Shown: positions 48,806 to 60,296 of the stretch, in pieces
Position numbering within the stretch: position 1 is the first letter of the stretch
How the letters are laid out: every line of letters starts with the position of its first letter
Assembly: GCA_900095095.1 (NCBI GenBank)
Contig: FMBT01000424.1
Coordinates: 1-64,000 of the forward strand
DNA: 64,000 nucleotides
Source of the DNA: Fragilariopsis cylindrus CCMP1102
Taxonomy: Eukaryota; Bacillariophyta; Bacillariophyceae; Bacillariales; Bacillariaceae
Direction of reading: 5' to 3'
Program-made: the position numbers and the translations under genes
The notes under the pieces: generated by a model
The model's database searches: none
What the model was told of the DNA's origin: nothing
What the model saw: only the letters and a program-made list of their open reading frames with translations

Positions 48806-49643
48806 GATTATTTGCGGATGTAAGTAGAGAAGAACAAGTACAAGTATTAGAAACAAACCCACCAACCTATAAAGACCTCAATCAATATGTCCTCACTGTC
48901 AACACCAGTATCAATTCGAACTTTTTATGTACGTTATAATATCTTGAAAGATCATATATTATGTACATGTAATACTGTAACACAAGATGAGAAAATAATT
49001 ACAAAGGCCGTGAAATAAATTGAAATTTGTGTGTTAGACAGTATATTTCTGCCTAATAGCTATTACCTTTCGTTTGTTGACACTGTAAAGAAAAAAAGAA
49101 GGATGTTTTCCTTCTTTTCTAATCACGGTAAAGAATTTCCCACAACCGCATCAAGTTTTTTGGTTCTTGGAGGTATGTAAGTTACAGTAAAGATACCGAT
49201 TGATTGGACTCAAAAATACTACTAGTACGTGCATGTGTCGTGATAATGACCCGCGACTCAAAATACCCGCCTTTTTTTCAAGTGCCACACGAACGCGACC
49301 AATCAAATGGACGCAATTGGAGGCTGAACGGAATTTAAATTATTTAACAAGAATTTTTATGACTGGATTGTATGTTGTGGTTACGATTTTCAAAGTTGAT
49401 GGATGAGCCTTCAAATTCAAATTCAAAGATCGTCGTCGACATCAAACATATGTTACAAGTGTTACTATCCGACTGCCTACTAGCTAATATCTGCCTTGCT
49501 CAAGACGTTATTGATGTATTGTAGCATTTTGTAACACATGTAACACAATTTTATTATCTATTATTTATCACTACAGTACAATTGCACTTGTATCATCATA
49601 CGCAGAAATCATATCGAGATCGATCATCGATTTCGTCGAAAAA
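48806..49643. other. Divergent intergenic region
   Basis: Probable promoters of the ankyrin gene and of the plastid-type protein. No gene seen; a 68-codon frame at 49200-49406 is unsupported. Confidence 0.5.
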
Positions 49644-50243
49644 ATGAATAATAATATTAACCAAATGAAGAAAGGGAGAAAAATGAAATCATTGCTATTT
49701 CCCGTGTCGTCGTCGGGGCGTTTCTCGTCTATCACGATAACAACAGCAATAACAATGTTGTTGTCATTGATAGCATTCAATTACAAATATCAACCGGTAT
49801 GCGTGTCGGCGTTCATGATGAAATACAATCATCATCCCAATAAACGTTTTGATGTACAAGTACAAGTACTAAATAATAATATTAATGATAACAATGACGA
49901 CGAGCAGAATAATAATAATAATAATTATAATAATAATAATAATAATAATAGTGACGACGAACAGAATAAGGAATTTTATCGTGATTTACAAAAAGCAAAA
50001 ATGAAAAACTTTGGTAGAGCATTACCACCAGAACAATTACGTGAATCAGCAATACAAGCTGAATCAGATTTTCTTACTGCAATGAAAGAAACGAAGAAGG
50101 ATTTTCAGTCAATTAAAAACAAAGTTGGATCAGATGGTGCTGTTGATGTATTCCTTGAAAGAATACGAAAGGAAGAAGAAGAAGAAAATGATGACGTTGA
50201 TGATGATGAGGATGATGATGATGGAACACAGGAACAAATATAA
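49644..50243 (+). CDS. Probable plastid-targeted protein of unknown function
   Basis: 199 residues. The N-terminus holds a basic start and a hydrophobic stretch 'ITTAITMLLSLIAF', ending in 'VCVSAFMMKY'. The 'SAF' at the cleavage point is the diatom plastid presequence mark (usually ASAF), so import across four membranes is likely. After an Asn/Asp linker comes a conserved-looking helical domain, 'EFYRDLQKAKMKNFGRALPP' (~109-128) and 'QLRESAIQAESDFLTAMKET', then an acidic tail. I have seen similar helical domains in uncharacterised diatom proteins but know no function. Internal Met at codons 8 or 14 could also be the start. Single exon. Confidence 0.7.
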   Translation: MNNNINQMKKGRKMKSLLFPVSSSGRFSSITITTAITMLLSLIAFNYKYQPVCVSAFMMKYNHHPNKRFDVQVQVLNNNINDNNDDEQNNNNNNYNNNNNNNSDDEQNKEFYRDLQKAKMKNFGRALPPEQLRESAIQAESDFLTAMKETKKDFQSIKNKVGSDGAVDVFLERIRKEEEEENDDVDDDEDDDDGTQEQI

Positions 50244-50270
50244 ATCTCTTCTTTTTGGGTAAGCACTAAA

Positions 50271-50271
<1 letters not shown>

Positions 50272-50305
<34 letters not shown>
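50272..50305. repeat. (CA)n microsatellite
   Basis: About 17 CA units just downstream of the plastid-type gene. Confidence 0.95.
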
Positions 50306-50309
<4 letters not shown>

Positions 50310-50617
50310 CAAAACTAAGAGAGAGAAAAAATGCAACTGCAGTAATCATTTGTTGTAGGATTATATAATACAATGCGAGTATATATTATATATTCAAATG
50401 CTTCATCATTAATACACTACCAACAATCACTTCACGGAATTATTCCACAGAGATGGAACAGTTTTAATCAGCTTTTTTTTCGACAATACATGCATAGCAA
50501 AATCTAGCTAAGCTATAATAGACTGCTACTGTATAGAAAGTATTAAAATATTACAATAATGATTACCTTCAAACTTCTTTGTCTTGAAAATTAGTTGTGA
50601 GAGTAATTTATTAAGCA

Positions 50618-50639
50618 TATATATATATATATATATATA
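50618..50639. repeat. (TA)n microsatellite
   Basis: About 11 AT units in non-coding DNA. Confidence 0.9.
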
Positions 50640-50933
50640 CATTGGGGTGAAAATTTGCACAAGTCCGATGGCTTTGGAATTCTGTAAAAACAAAGGAATC
50701 TCACACGTAAATGTTCTAGCTAGTAGAATAGGATCGAGTACTGTACTACAATACAATGCATGTACAATATAAGTACTTATTGTAGAATTTGTACCGTACA
50801 TTACAGTTTATAAATTATCCAGAGTTACAATTAAGGTTTGTTATTGTTGGTTTGGGGGAAGGCTGTTTGATTTATCACTTGCGATATAATTATTTCAGGG
50901 GAGGGGGATAAAATTGAGACATATTAGGGGTAT

Positions 50934-51132
50934 GAAACAAGGTGAAACATTTTCCCCTTGTTTGACAAACAAGGTGAAACATTTTCCCCTTGTTTGTCAA
51001 ACAAGGGGAAACATTTTCACCTTGTTTCAAACAAGGTGAAACATTTTCACCTTGTTTGAATTCATTCCCTTGTTTTATCGCGCAAAACCTCGCGCTTTTT
51101 CCCCTTGTTTCCCCTTGTTTATCAAACAAGGG
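50934..51132. repeat. Tandem array of short hairpins
   Basis: Four consecutive units have the form AAACAAGG-(G/T)GAAACATTTTC-(A/C)CCTTGTTT, so each unit has 8-bp complementary arms around a ~15-nt loop. They are followed by further CCCCTTGTTT copies and a closing AAACAAGGG. Neighbouring units share arms in opposite orientation, so many alternative stems can form. The minus strand gives a repetitive open frame ('KQGENVSPCL' twice), which I consider incidental. Confidence 0.85.
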
Positions 51133-51168
51133 TACAACATGAAAATGGGAATGTATTGAATCGATGCT

Positions 51169-51460
51169 CCATCAATATAGGTCCATTTAATACAAACTTT
51201 ATAGACGAAATGTAGATATTCGTACCGTTAATAAAGACGAAAAATTTTGGAGTGATTTGGTCATTTCGAATTTTTTTTATGAGGATGTATGCGAGTGGCA
51301 GGCAATTCCTGGCGATTCGAAATATGCCTACCACCCATATAAACCCTCATATAATTTTCCCCAAATGACCAAATTCAACCGAAACTTTTTGTATTTATTA
51401 ACAGTACACGTATCTACATTTCGTCCATAAAGTTTGTATTAAATAGAACCATATTGATGG
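51169..51460. mobile_element. 292-bp foldback (long inverted repeat) element, MITE-like
   Basis: The left arm starts at 51169 (CCATCAATATAGGTCCATTT) and continues with 'ACAAACTTTATAGACGAAAT'. The right arm ends at 51460 and is its reverse complement with scattered changes (…CATTTCGTCCATAAAGTTTG…ACCATATTGATGG). The arms are ~100 bp each; the centre also pairs imperfectly (TATGAGGATGTATGCGAGTGG against CCACCCATATAAACCCTCATA). No protein is encoded. No target duplication is obvious, so the family cannot be named. Confidence 0.75.
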
Positions 51461-51748
51461 AAAATGACACGTTTGGCTTACTAACGGAAGGCCCTGGACT
51501 CACTGTGTTTAGTTGACCTATCCTCTTTTTTTCCACCATTCGTTAATACCCCCGAATCAATCCCTTTTTTGTAGAAATATAGGGGTTATTAAATTAGAAT
51601 TCGGAAGTCGTTGAAAAAACTGTTGACAAAGACAGCAGTCCGTCCTAAGAAGTTACAATTCGAGTATTTTAGTAGAGTAAGTAGCAGAAATGCAAATGCT
51701 GTTGGCTTCTATCGAGCAGAGGTAATAGACTAAAAGTCAGTTCCAACA

Positions 51749-53054
51749 ATGACGACCAATGATGCCGAAAGTATGAATCCGATTCCTGCCTTGGCATTTT
51801 CCGGTACGTAATTATTAGCTATTTTAAAATAATGCTCCCATTGTGCGATTAGATTCGATTCAATACATTCAATTTTAGTATCTTACATATTAAGTATTTC
51901 GTCGTTATTCCTTTACTTATCACTTCAAAAAATCCTCCTCCTTCCCAGAAATTACCCTCGGCCGAATAGTAGGTCAGGGTGGTTTTTGTTTGGTATGCAA
52001 AGTCGAGAAAATTGCATTGAATGAAGTCTTCGATACGTCAGATGAAACTGCCAAACTCCGTTCGGACTTTGCAGCGTCCGTGAGTGAAAAACAATATGTC
52101 ATAAAAACTTTAAGAACTGACCTTCCTGAAGAGGAATACGTTAAAGGTATTGTTGATCTTGCCATCGAGGCTGAATTTCTATCAGTCTTATCACACCCCA
52201 ATATTATTTCGATGCGGGCGTTGGCCAACTCTGATCCGCATGAATCTAAGTTCTTTGTCATCCTCGACCGACTGGTAACGACACTTGATCGTAAATTTAA
52301 TAAGTGGAGGAGAGAAGTTGGAGAAAATTCTGGATACTGGCTTGGACCCTTCGGATACTGTTGTGCAAAAGAACACGGGCTATACAAAACATGGTACGAA
52401 CGGTTATCGGCTTCTAGAGATATTGCTAATGCCATATATTATCTACACTCCCAGTCAATTGTATATCGCGATTTGAAGCCAGACAATCTCGGATTTGATG
52501 ATGATGGAACTTTGAAACTTTTTGATTTCGGTCTTGCCAAACGTATGGACCCAGTAGACAAGACTGATGATGGACTTTATCTTTTAACAGGCAACACTGG
52601 CTCACTGCGGTACATGGCACCGGAAGTTGCAATTGGTCAACCCTATAATCAAAGCGTCGATGCATACTCTTTTGGTATGTTATTTTGGCAAATATGTTCG
52701 CTTCAAACACCATTTGCTGGAATGAGCGCACGAGCGCATGCAGATAAGGTAATACAGAAAGGTGAACGACCGAAACCTGACAGATCCTGGCCGTTGAGTT
52801 GGATAGATATCATGACACGGCTTTGGGATACTGATCAATCGAAACGTCCTGAATTCGACGAGATTGCTGTATTTTTGGATCAACAGGTTGATGAAATGCG
52901 TGGCAATGACGGTGAAGTTCCTTGTCGTGCAACAGAAATCAAAGCTAAGAAGAAAAACAAACCAACTGTAGCAGAGAGGTTGGATGTAGATACCCGGCTA
53001 TCAACTAATGATGATGGCCCTAATGTCAAGAATTTTGACCAGGAAGTTTTGTAA
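51749..53054 (+). CDS. Serine/threonine protein kinase, TKL-like diatom type
   Basis: Two exons, 51749-51803 and 51949-53054, with a GT-AG intron of 145 nt, give 386 residues. Nearly the whole protein is a kinase domain: Gly loop 'GQGGFC' (27-32), ATP-binding Lys71 in 'YVIKTL', catalytic loop 'YRDLKPDN' (191-198, Asp193), 'DFGLAK' (211-216), 'MAPEVA' (241-246) and the substrate-side 'DAYSFGMLFWQ'. All key residues are present, so it should be active. Tyr replaces the usual His of HRD, which I know from related diatom kinases. A C-terminal basic stretch 'EIKAKKKNKP' follows the domain. No membrane segment is seen. The short first exon supplies the true start; a TTG-led shorter frame would lose the Gly loop. 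Confidence 0.9.
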
Positions 53055-53263
53055 TAATAATAATATTAAATGTATTTATGGATAAAATAAGATATCTTAA
53101 ACCCCAAGATGGTATGATATGATTTCTGGATGCGTCATGTGAAGTTTCTATATTATAATGCATTACACCTTCACTCGATATTGTAACTTAGTGTGATCGT
53201 ATTATGTCTAGCTTCTTTGAGAATGGAGCATATATGTACTGGTAATTGATTCAATTCTTATCT

Positions 53264-54302
53264 TTAGACGATCTGTAAAAGTACACCTTCGTAGACAATT
53301 TTCTTCACGGGTAGCAAGGTCTTTTTTTGCTCGTTGTCACCGAACGCATAATATACAGTTTCTTCGAAATCATCATTATCATCAATTGATTCTTCATCAA
53401 TCTCCGCCTCATCATCATCTTGCTTTCGGATGCGTCGTGCCAACATAAATGTAAGAAATGTTAACGTTGTAACGTAGATCCACATCATGTTAACAAATGC
53501 ATCTTGGCGACGACTAAACTTGTCTTCAAGAACAAATGTCTTTTCCAGTGTACTAATAGATGAAGCACATCTAGGAGAAACCCTTTGTTGCTCGAAAGCA
53601 TGTCTCAAGCAGCAATTCTTACGACCGAAAGGTAATTGTACATGGTAATTGATAGTTTTTGTATCCATCTCGGTCAAACGACGAGCCATTCGGAATTCAT
53701 CTGAACCATCTTCTGCATTAAGAAGCATATTAGCACCATAATTTTGCAGTTCATTTGCTAATTGAGGAATTTCCTCAGGCTGTTTTTCAGCAGCTAATCG
53801 GGCAACTCCAAAATCAACAATGAATTGGGGTGACCCAACTTCGATAAAAATTAAAGAAGACGATGATTGGTAGGAACTGGATACAAGAACTGAATCAAAC
53901 ATTTGATCAATGAAACGGTTCAAATCATAGACTTCGGACGACGGTGTAGAAGGGGAGGATAAAACCCATGTAAAGAAAGGATCAGCGGAAAGCATAAACA
54001 TAGGCGGAATTTCTTCTTTACAAATTTCTTCGACATCTGTAGCACATGAATTTTCGACATGATGATAGGCAACATGGGTATGTGGCTTCAAGTCTTTATG
54101 GTTATGGTCTTCATCACGAGAGCCTATTTTAAACAGATAATGCAACGTGAGTGTTACTGGTACAAGTATCCATTATTTAAAAGTATGTATTGTATTTGAC
54201 AGAATTATCGTGTTCGTTGCAGAAGCAAAACTCACCTTCATCAGCAATCGCTTTTGAAGTAGTTGCCAGGAGGAGCGACATTACTTGTAGACAGAATCTC
54301 AT
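53264..54302 (-). CDS. Secretory single-pass membrane protein with GLG1-like Cys motifs, 2 exons
   Basis: Exon 1 54302-54236 encodes a signal peptide 'MRFCLQVMSLLLATTSKAIA'. A GT-AG intron of 112 nt follows, then exon 2 54123-53264, giving 308 residues in total. The lumenal part has 'SCATDVEEICKEE' and later 'KNCCLRHAFEQQRVSPRCAS'. This resembles the C..D...C / CL......S..C pattern of Golgi glycoprotein 1 (GLG1) Cys-rich repeats. One membrane helix, 'AFVNMMWIYVTTLTFLTFML', is followed by 'ARRIRKQ' and an acidic cytosolic tail. Function unknown; secretory-pathway location is well supported. The likeness to GLG1 is motif-level only. Confidence 0.75.
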
Positions 54303-55754
54303 TTTCAACTAATTGTTTCTTTTCCCTTTTGGATAGATAAGTTTTTCACAATGCAATCGCCTTCTTGGAAAAAAACTTTGTTTGTGAACTTTTAAAAGTT
54401 ACCTTCTCTCTATTATTTGATGACACCGACTTCGATCTTACGACACGATAATTGTTGTACCGTTATTACCGGTAATACAGCGTTAGCGAAAAAAGAACAA
54501 ATCGTGAAGAATTTACTCATCCACGACAACATTGTTACGTTGCATGTGTTCGTCATGAGCCTAATACTCAAACACGAGTCACTAGTGAATGAACATTTAA
54601 GAAGACAATCACAACTTCTTGCCTCGTAGTAGATTTGTGTCTTTCTTGTCACTTCCATGGCCTGTGCGAAGAAGGACCACCGAAGCATCTCTTTATTTAA
54701 TAACTACAGTAGAACAAACTTGACTCATTAACAACAGTAGAAGAGAACATAACCCCTCTGGCATTAGATGAAGGAAAAGACACAAACTTTGATCATGACA
54801 ACTGATATACTTTCATATATCAAAGGAACATTCAAGTCCAGGTAGTAAAAAATAACAACAGGATGGGGGGAATTGCCGCTGTAATCAAAGGAAAATGGCA
54901 CGGGCTACTAAAGAGACAAACACTACAAACCTAAAATGTGCAGAAGTAGATTTGCTACTGTATGTTTTGGAGCCATGTGATCAGTAACTATGATTTGGGG
55001 ATGTGAAGAAATATTTGCTGAAGAAGGAATGCTGTTTGATTGCATCAGTTTTCATCAACATAGCACATTTGTGTGCAGGGCAAGAATCTACTACAGGCAG
55101 GTAGTAATGAACAATACAAGCAACCATATTAAGAAGCAAAAGTAAATTATATGGTTCATTTAATAGGACAGTAATTGCCTTGTCAAAGCAAGCAAACAAG
55201 AAGACTGATACCAAAGAACAACGGAGCCTTATATACCATCGGATAAAATGATGGGACAGTTGCTAATGTTCTATTACCACTCTCATTATATGTAAACAAC
55301 AACAACAATCTTCTGGCTACATTTAACTTGAAACAGTTAAATTTGTTGTATATCATTGCAGGGAAGGAAATATTTAAGTGGATTCTCATTGAACAAACTA
55401 AGCTTTGATCCATCTGAATATTCTCTAAGCCCCTTTAATATTATAAAAGGAGTCTAATGTATTGTGCAGAAGGAAGAGAAAGAGATGAACAGAAAGGATA
55501 TGAACAAGTTGGAAATTCCCCCTCTGATCTGTACTTAAAATGACATTCTTGCTTGATAATAATGATATCAATGATGTCTATCCATCAGAGACCAAGACAG
55601 ATTATTACCAGTCTTTTGTACTTAGCTATTCTACTACAGTATGACCGATGTAGACAGCAAATACATGATATGCAAATCAATTTCAAAGATGATAGAAGAT
55701 CTATCTAATAAGGTTTATTAGAGGAGAAGGCAGTACTATATTGTAGACTGAATT
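54303..55754. other. Intergenic, no gene seen
   Basis: About 1.45 kb with only short frames (up to 91 codons) of random composition. It includes the 5' region of the Cys-motif membrane protein and the 3' region of the phosphodiesterase gene. Confidence 0.5.
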
Positions 55755-57557
55755 TTAACTAGAGAAGTCGCCAAATATTGATATATTTGCAAGTGTTGTC
55801 ATTACTGCCAGTGTAACGACAAACAAGGATACACTAGTAATAGAAGTGAAGGTAAACCTATGGCTCAACACAGGTGCAGCACTCTCAAAGTTCAAGTTGT
55901 CGTCATTAGCCTCAAAAGCATACACAGAAGCTTGCTTGATATAATCGTTGTCAATTTGTTGGGTTGACAATGTGTTGTCTTGTGAATATGAATTTGAATC
56001 TAGCAATGAGGGTGCAACTTTATCCAAGCCCCTATGACCTGGTATCACCGTGGACAACAATATATTACCAGTATCTGCATCATTCGGGGCAAAGCTTCGC
56101 TGTCTTTTGCTGTGCGGCTGTCTTTTGCGGTGTGATGCGATGGTATCAATACCATCATAGCTTGAAGTCATCGTGTTCGATGATTGATATGTATGATTTT
56201 GTACTGATGTTCGTTGTTCCCTCGATAGTCGGTCATTTTTCGATGAAGTGGGTATGTAGGTCTTCGCTAATGTCAATTTCGAATTCTGATCGTCAATAAA
56301 TCGGATAAGACTACCCGATTTCCAAAAGTCAACAGAAATGATGTTGACTTTGGTCTTATGGGTTTGTTCACAAGCATCCAATATTGGTTGTAGAAAAGTT
56401 CCTTCGTTGACTACTTCAGCTGAAGCCTGACTAGGTCGAAAATTGTAGCCCCAAAAACTCTTCGTCACAAAATCATTGACCATTAAAAAATCTCTTCTAT
56501 TGGATGAGTCTCGTTGTATCACGCATCCGTTCGAAGCTGTATCCCTCAAGTCAGAGACGCTCGGATAAGACCAATGAGTAGACATACCATATTCATAGAA
56601 GTAATGGATACCAGTGTTTGATTCCTCACCCCCGTCGGGACCTCCCATATAAAAGAATAGAATTTGCTGTTCATTTTGAATAAGTTTCGACAAAGTCGGC
56701 CATTCCTGGTCATCATCGTATCGATCTCTTTGATACAACCGCTCGGAAAAATCTAGACCTGCAGTTCCTAGTGGAACATCCTTCACAAGTTGGTCGACAT
56801 CCTTCAATGATATAGGACCTCCAGCACTCTCGTTAATTTGCAACCAGATCATAATGACATTGTTAGGGTTTAAAGTTATCCACTCATTAATAAATTTCAA
56901 AGTTTCGATAGGGTCCCTCTCCCCAATTCCACACCCGACCTCTTTCCCCCCGTGACATAATACTAGATTACCGTTGCAATTACATAAATCAAGTGACAAG
57001 CCTCTATATCCTATTAGGAATGGAAAGTTTAAATCGTTTAGTAAGTTGGCAGATAATTTCGGAAATTAACGCTGAAAGAGTATGGATTCGACAGCAACCG
57101 CAACACGTCGAGCCTTACCTGCATCTAACGATTCGACGATCGGGTCGTTCATATGATTAGCAAAGAAGTAAAATCCTGCCTGTTCCACATCATTTGTTTT
57201 GTTCCGTTCGATAGTGATAACAATCAACGTAAGTTTTTGTGTGTATCGAAACAAGAATATATGAATTATAGGACGAAAAAGTCACACACCGCACCGACAC
57301 GCACGCGGACTTACCGAAGGAGACGACATAGCATTATGAACCATACCAAAAAGAATTTCATCTACCGGAAGATAGCATAGATTCTCGACGTTATTGCAAA
57401 GAGTAGGTGTAGTAGTAGTTGTCACATCATACCGGCGGTAGTAATCCTCATCAACAACTGATGTTCTTGCAGCAGGCGATCCAAATGAACAAGGGATGTA
57501 TCCAAAAACGAAAAAAACGAAAGCGCCAAATAGATGATAAAAAAGAGACTTGCCCAT
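55755..57557 (-). CDS. PI-PLC-like phosphodiesterase, secreted and membrane-anchored, 3 exons
   Basis: Exons 57557-57315, 57179-57119 and 57001-55755, joined by GT-AG introns, give 516 residues. A signal peptide spans residues 1-~26 ('MGKSLFYHLFGAFVFFVFGY'). The fold of the PLC-like phosphodiesterases is shown by 'DEILFGMVHNAMSS' (His74, place of the first catalytic His), 'IVESLDAGLSLDLCNC' (~94-110) and 'LVLCHGG' (His118, place of the second). Then comes 'NNVIMIWLQINE', matching the barrel strand motif. A hydrophobic segment 'SVSLFVVTLAVMTTLANISI' ends the protein, suggesting a membrane or GPI anchor. The family cleaves phosphodiester bonds in phosphoinositides or related lipids; the substrate is not certain. 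No PH, Y or C2 domain is present, so it is not a canonical signalling PLC. Confidence 0.85.
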
Positions 57558-58031
57558 TATGAATTAATTCACTGTACTGTAAGTTAGTGCTTTGATGCCG
57601 AATAATAATGATTTAAATATATGAGCAAATCAATTATTATTATTTCATACTTTTACATTCGATGCTACCGTACTTGATACTAATAAAAGGGGTACAATGT
57701 ATCTATTATTTAGATATCTCGAGCTCGGAAGGTCGATACGAGTCGTACAATTCGTAAATACTTATGCCTTTTTAAAACACACTGTACTTTGAAGTACAGT
57801 ACCAGTAGTTAGTTAGAATGTAATACAGCAGCATATAAAATCGGAATGCTTAAAACCAAAATAAATATGTTGCATTATAAACTTTCCCCCAGCGCCCTTT
57901 TTGTTGGCTACACAGTTATTCTTATTATTGTCGCTCAAAAACATTCATAATAAAATATAAGTAATTGTACAAGAGTCAAGTAAACGTCAGGGGGACGAGG
58001 AGGAAGACAAGAATAGAGACAGCCAGGATCA
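57558..58031. other. Divergent intergenic region
   Basis: Probable promoters of the phosphodiesterase (leftward) and the acidic nuclear-type gene (rightward). Nothing else seen. Confidence 0.5.
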
Positions 58032-60296
58032 ATGAGTAGTCCTAATAGTGCTAGTGGAGCTACTAGTAATATCTTTGGTGGTGGTAAAACTATAAATAAT
58101 GGTGGCGGCAGCGGTAACAACACTACGTCTTCCGAAGATGATGATGATTATGGTGGTCATGACACGACGAGAACTACTAACACTACTGCTGCGGTGGGCA
58201 GCCATCAGCGTCAGTATCTGCTAGGGGGTAAGAATATATTGGGTGGAAAATCTATTAAGGCTATGAGGAATGAAGACGAAGATGAAGATGAAACAGATAT
58301 CGACGACGACGACGATGATGATAATAATAATAATAATAATAATAGTGATGGGGACAACGATGAGGAGGGAATTTCAATAGGTGAAGAATCTTTACAACAT
58401 CAAGAAGAAGAAGAAGAAGAAGAAGAAGAGGAGAAGATGGAAGTAGAAGCAGATGTGGAGGAGGAAGAAGATGACGAAGAAGACGAAGAAGTTGATGTTG
58501 ACATTACCGAAAAAGAGAACGAAGACGACGAAGAAGATCAATCAATGGAGAAAAATTATAATGTCAATAACGAAAATAATGCTGGCAACAACTATGAAGA
58601 AGAGGAAGACGAATTACAAGAAGAAGAAGAAGAACAACAACAACAACAACAACAACAACATCAGCAGCAAGGCCTAAAAAAGCAACGTCCAGAAGATCCA
58701 ATATCGATACAGTTCCAAGAACAGGGAAAGCAGAAAAATCCATCACAGGCACAGGAAGAAGAAGAAGAAGAGGAAGGAGAGGGAGACAAACAAACACAAT
58801 TAGAGGCATGGAAGGAAGTACATACATGTTTGACACGGGCTGTATTAGTTGCACGGGAGGCAATTGCATCGAAAAAATTACAACGTAGGTTTTGGTTAGA
58901 AACAATCTGTGCTAATCTTACCCGTCCGGTTGACAACATTGTCGTACCACCTGTTGCAACAGTAGTAGTAGCAGTAGATGAAACTAGTAGAAGTATTACG
59001 AATGATGAAAATGATGATGATGCTGTATCACATTCGCAAACACGATTAATGTCACATTCAATTTGGTTCAAACCTGATCAACGAAAGAAAAAACGTGGAA
59101 AACAAAAAAAGAGAACTGCTGATTCTGCTAAGAAGGAAGAAGATAATGATCATGATTATTATCGTGGAAAACAAAAAAAGAGAACAAAGACTGCAACAAA
59201 CTCTTCATCGTCAACGAAGAAGAATCCTTCAATTATGTTGCCAACGACAAAGAAAAAGAAGAAAGCAGCAACAGTTGCAACAGGAACAGGAACGGCGACA
59301 ACAATAAAGAAAAGAAAGAAAGCGATTCTACCTATGAAGGCAAAACTGGCATCATCTACTATCAAGAATAAAATGAAGACAAATGATAATAAGAAGAAAA
59401 CTACCGGTGCGACTGGTAAGGCAACGAGTACAACCGTTCGGAAACGACGTATGACTGCACAATTACCTAGAACCAGTAATAGTAATAAAACGAAACCGAA
59501 AATACGTCTTAGTATTAGTCAATCTAAGATTACTGCATCAACGGCAACAGCATCTGTAGAATCAGTCCCTCGATTATCGGTGTTTGGAGACGATGACGAC
59601 AGTGACGAAGATGAGGATGTAAATGAAAATGTTGCAATAGAAATCGATGAGAAGGATTATGATGACGATACTGACGAGTACGACATCGATAATGGCAATG
59701 ATAATAGTAACAATAATGCAGTGGAAGATGAAATTAAGAAACAGTCTTCTTCATCTTATGCATTTGCTCTCAATGCATCATCATCGTCAGAAGCTTCATC
59801 AGTAGCCTCTGACAATAATGATAGTGACAATGAAAAAGAGGAAAAAGAACATGATAGCGACGACGAAACAGAAGAAGAGGAAGACGATAATAATAACAAT
59901 GACGATAGTGATGATGCAAGTGACGACGATGACGATGACAACGAAGAGGAAGATGCGGACGATGATGATGATGATGATGATGAACGGGCTCCTACATCTC
60001 CTGATTGGGGTGCTTCTCAAAATCGGCATCCGTATTTATCAACGAAACGACGACGATCGTCTATAGCTAGATTGGATAGTTCTGGTATATATTCAACATT
60101 TAATGTTGAGGGAGCAACTGCAGCATCAACAACAACGGAGCCCCCATCATCTGCAGTGACGGCGACTGGAGAAACAGCAGCAGCAGGAACAACGACCGGT
60201 GGTGCTTTGACTGCAGGCGGCGGTGGAGGTGGTGGATTTAGTTCATATGGATTCGGTGGAAGTGAATCATCATCCGAAGATGAGATTCCGTTTTAA
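58032..60296 (+). CDS. Highly acidic, Lys-rich low-complexity protein, probably nuclear
   Basis: 754 residues, single exon, frame clean throughout. Residues 80-260 are almost all Glu/Asp with a Gln run. The only globular-looking segment is 'LEAWKEVHTCLTRAVLVARE' to 'KKLQRRFWLETICANLTRPV' (~257-300), helical. A Lys-rich region (~350-510) holds a repeated 'RGKQKKRT' at ~355 and ~378 and several NLS-like clusters. A second acidic block and a Gly-rich end 'GGGFSSYGFGGSESSSEDE' follow. Alternating acidic and basic tracts are typical of chromatin or nucleolar proteins, but I recognise no family. Its unbroken frame through extreme repeats is a useful contrast to the formin and LRR genes. Confidence 0.7.
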   Translation: MSSPNSASGATSNIFGGGKTINNGGGSGNNTTSSEDDDDYGGHDTTRTTNTTAAVGSHQRQYLLGGKNILGGKSIKAMRNEDEDEDETDIDDDDDDDNNNNNNNSDGDNDEEGISIGEESLQHQEEEEEEEEEEKMEVEADVEEEEDDEEDEEVDVDITEKENEDDEEDQSMEKNYNVNNENNAGNNYEEEEDELQEEEEEQQQQQQQQHQQQGLKKQRPEDPISIQFQEQGKQKNPSQAQEEEEEEEGEGDKQTQLEAWKEVHTCLTRAVLVAREAIASKKLQRRFWLETICANLTRPVDNIVVPPVATVVVAVDETSRSITNDENDDDAVSHSQTRLMSHSIWFKPDQRKKKRGKQKKRTADSAKKEEDNDHDYYRGKQKKRTKTATNSSSSTKKNPSIMLPTTKKKKKAATVATGTGTATTIKKRKKAILPMKAKLASSTIKNKMKTNDNKKKTTGATGKATSTTVRKRRMTAQLPRTSNSNKTKPKIRLSISQSKITASTATASVESVPRLSVFGDDDDSDEDEDVNENVAIEIDEKDYDDDTDEYDIDNGNDNSNNNAVEDEIKKQSSSSYAFALNASSSSEASSVASDNNDSDNEKEEKEHDSDDETEEEEDDNNNNDDSDDASDDDDDDNEEEDADDDDDDDDERAPTSPDWGASQNRHPYLSTKRRRSSIARLDSSGIYSTFNVEGATAASTTTEPPSSAVTATGETAAAGTTTGGALTAGGGGGGGFSSYGFGGSESSSEDEIPF

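Larger units (their letters stand above)
50244..51748. other. Repeat-rich intergenic region
   Basis: Holds a (CA)n tract, a (TA)n tract, the hairpin array and the foldback element (all listed). The last ~280 bp before 51749 are the probable kinase promoter. Confidence 0.55.

Noticed and set aside
50890-51129. Minus-strand frame with repeated 'KQGENVSPCL'
   Set aside because: The repeat is explained by the hairpin array; no start context or conserved content, and the hairpin symmetry is the simpler explanation.
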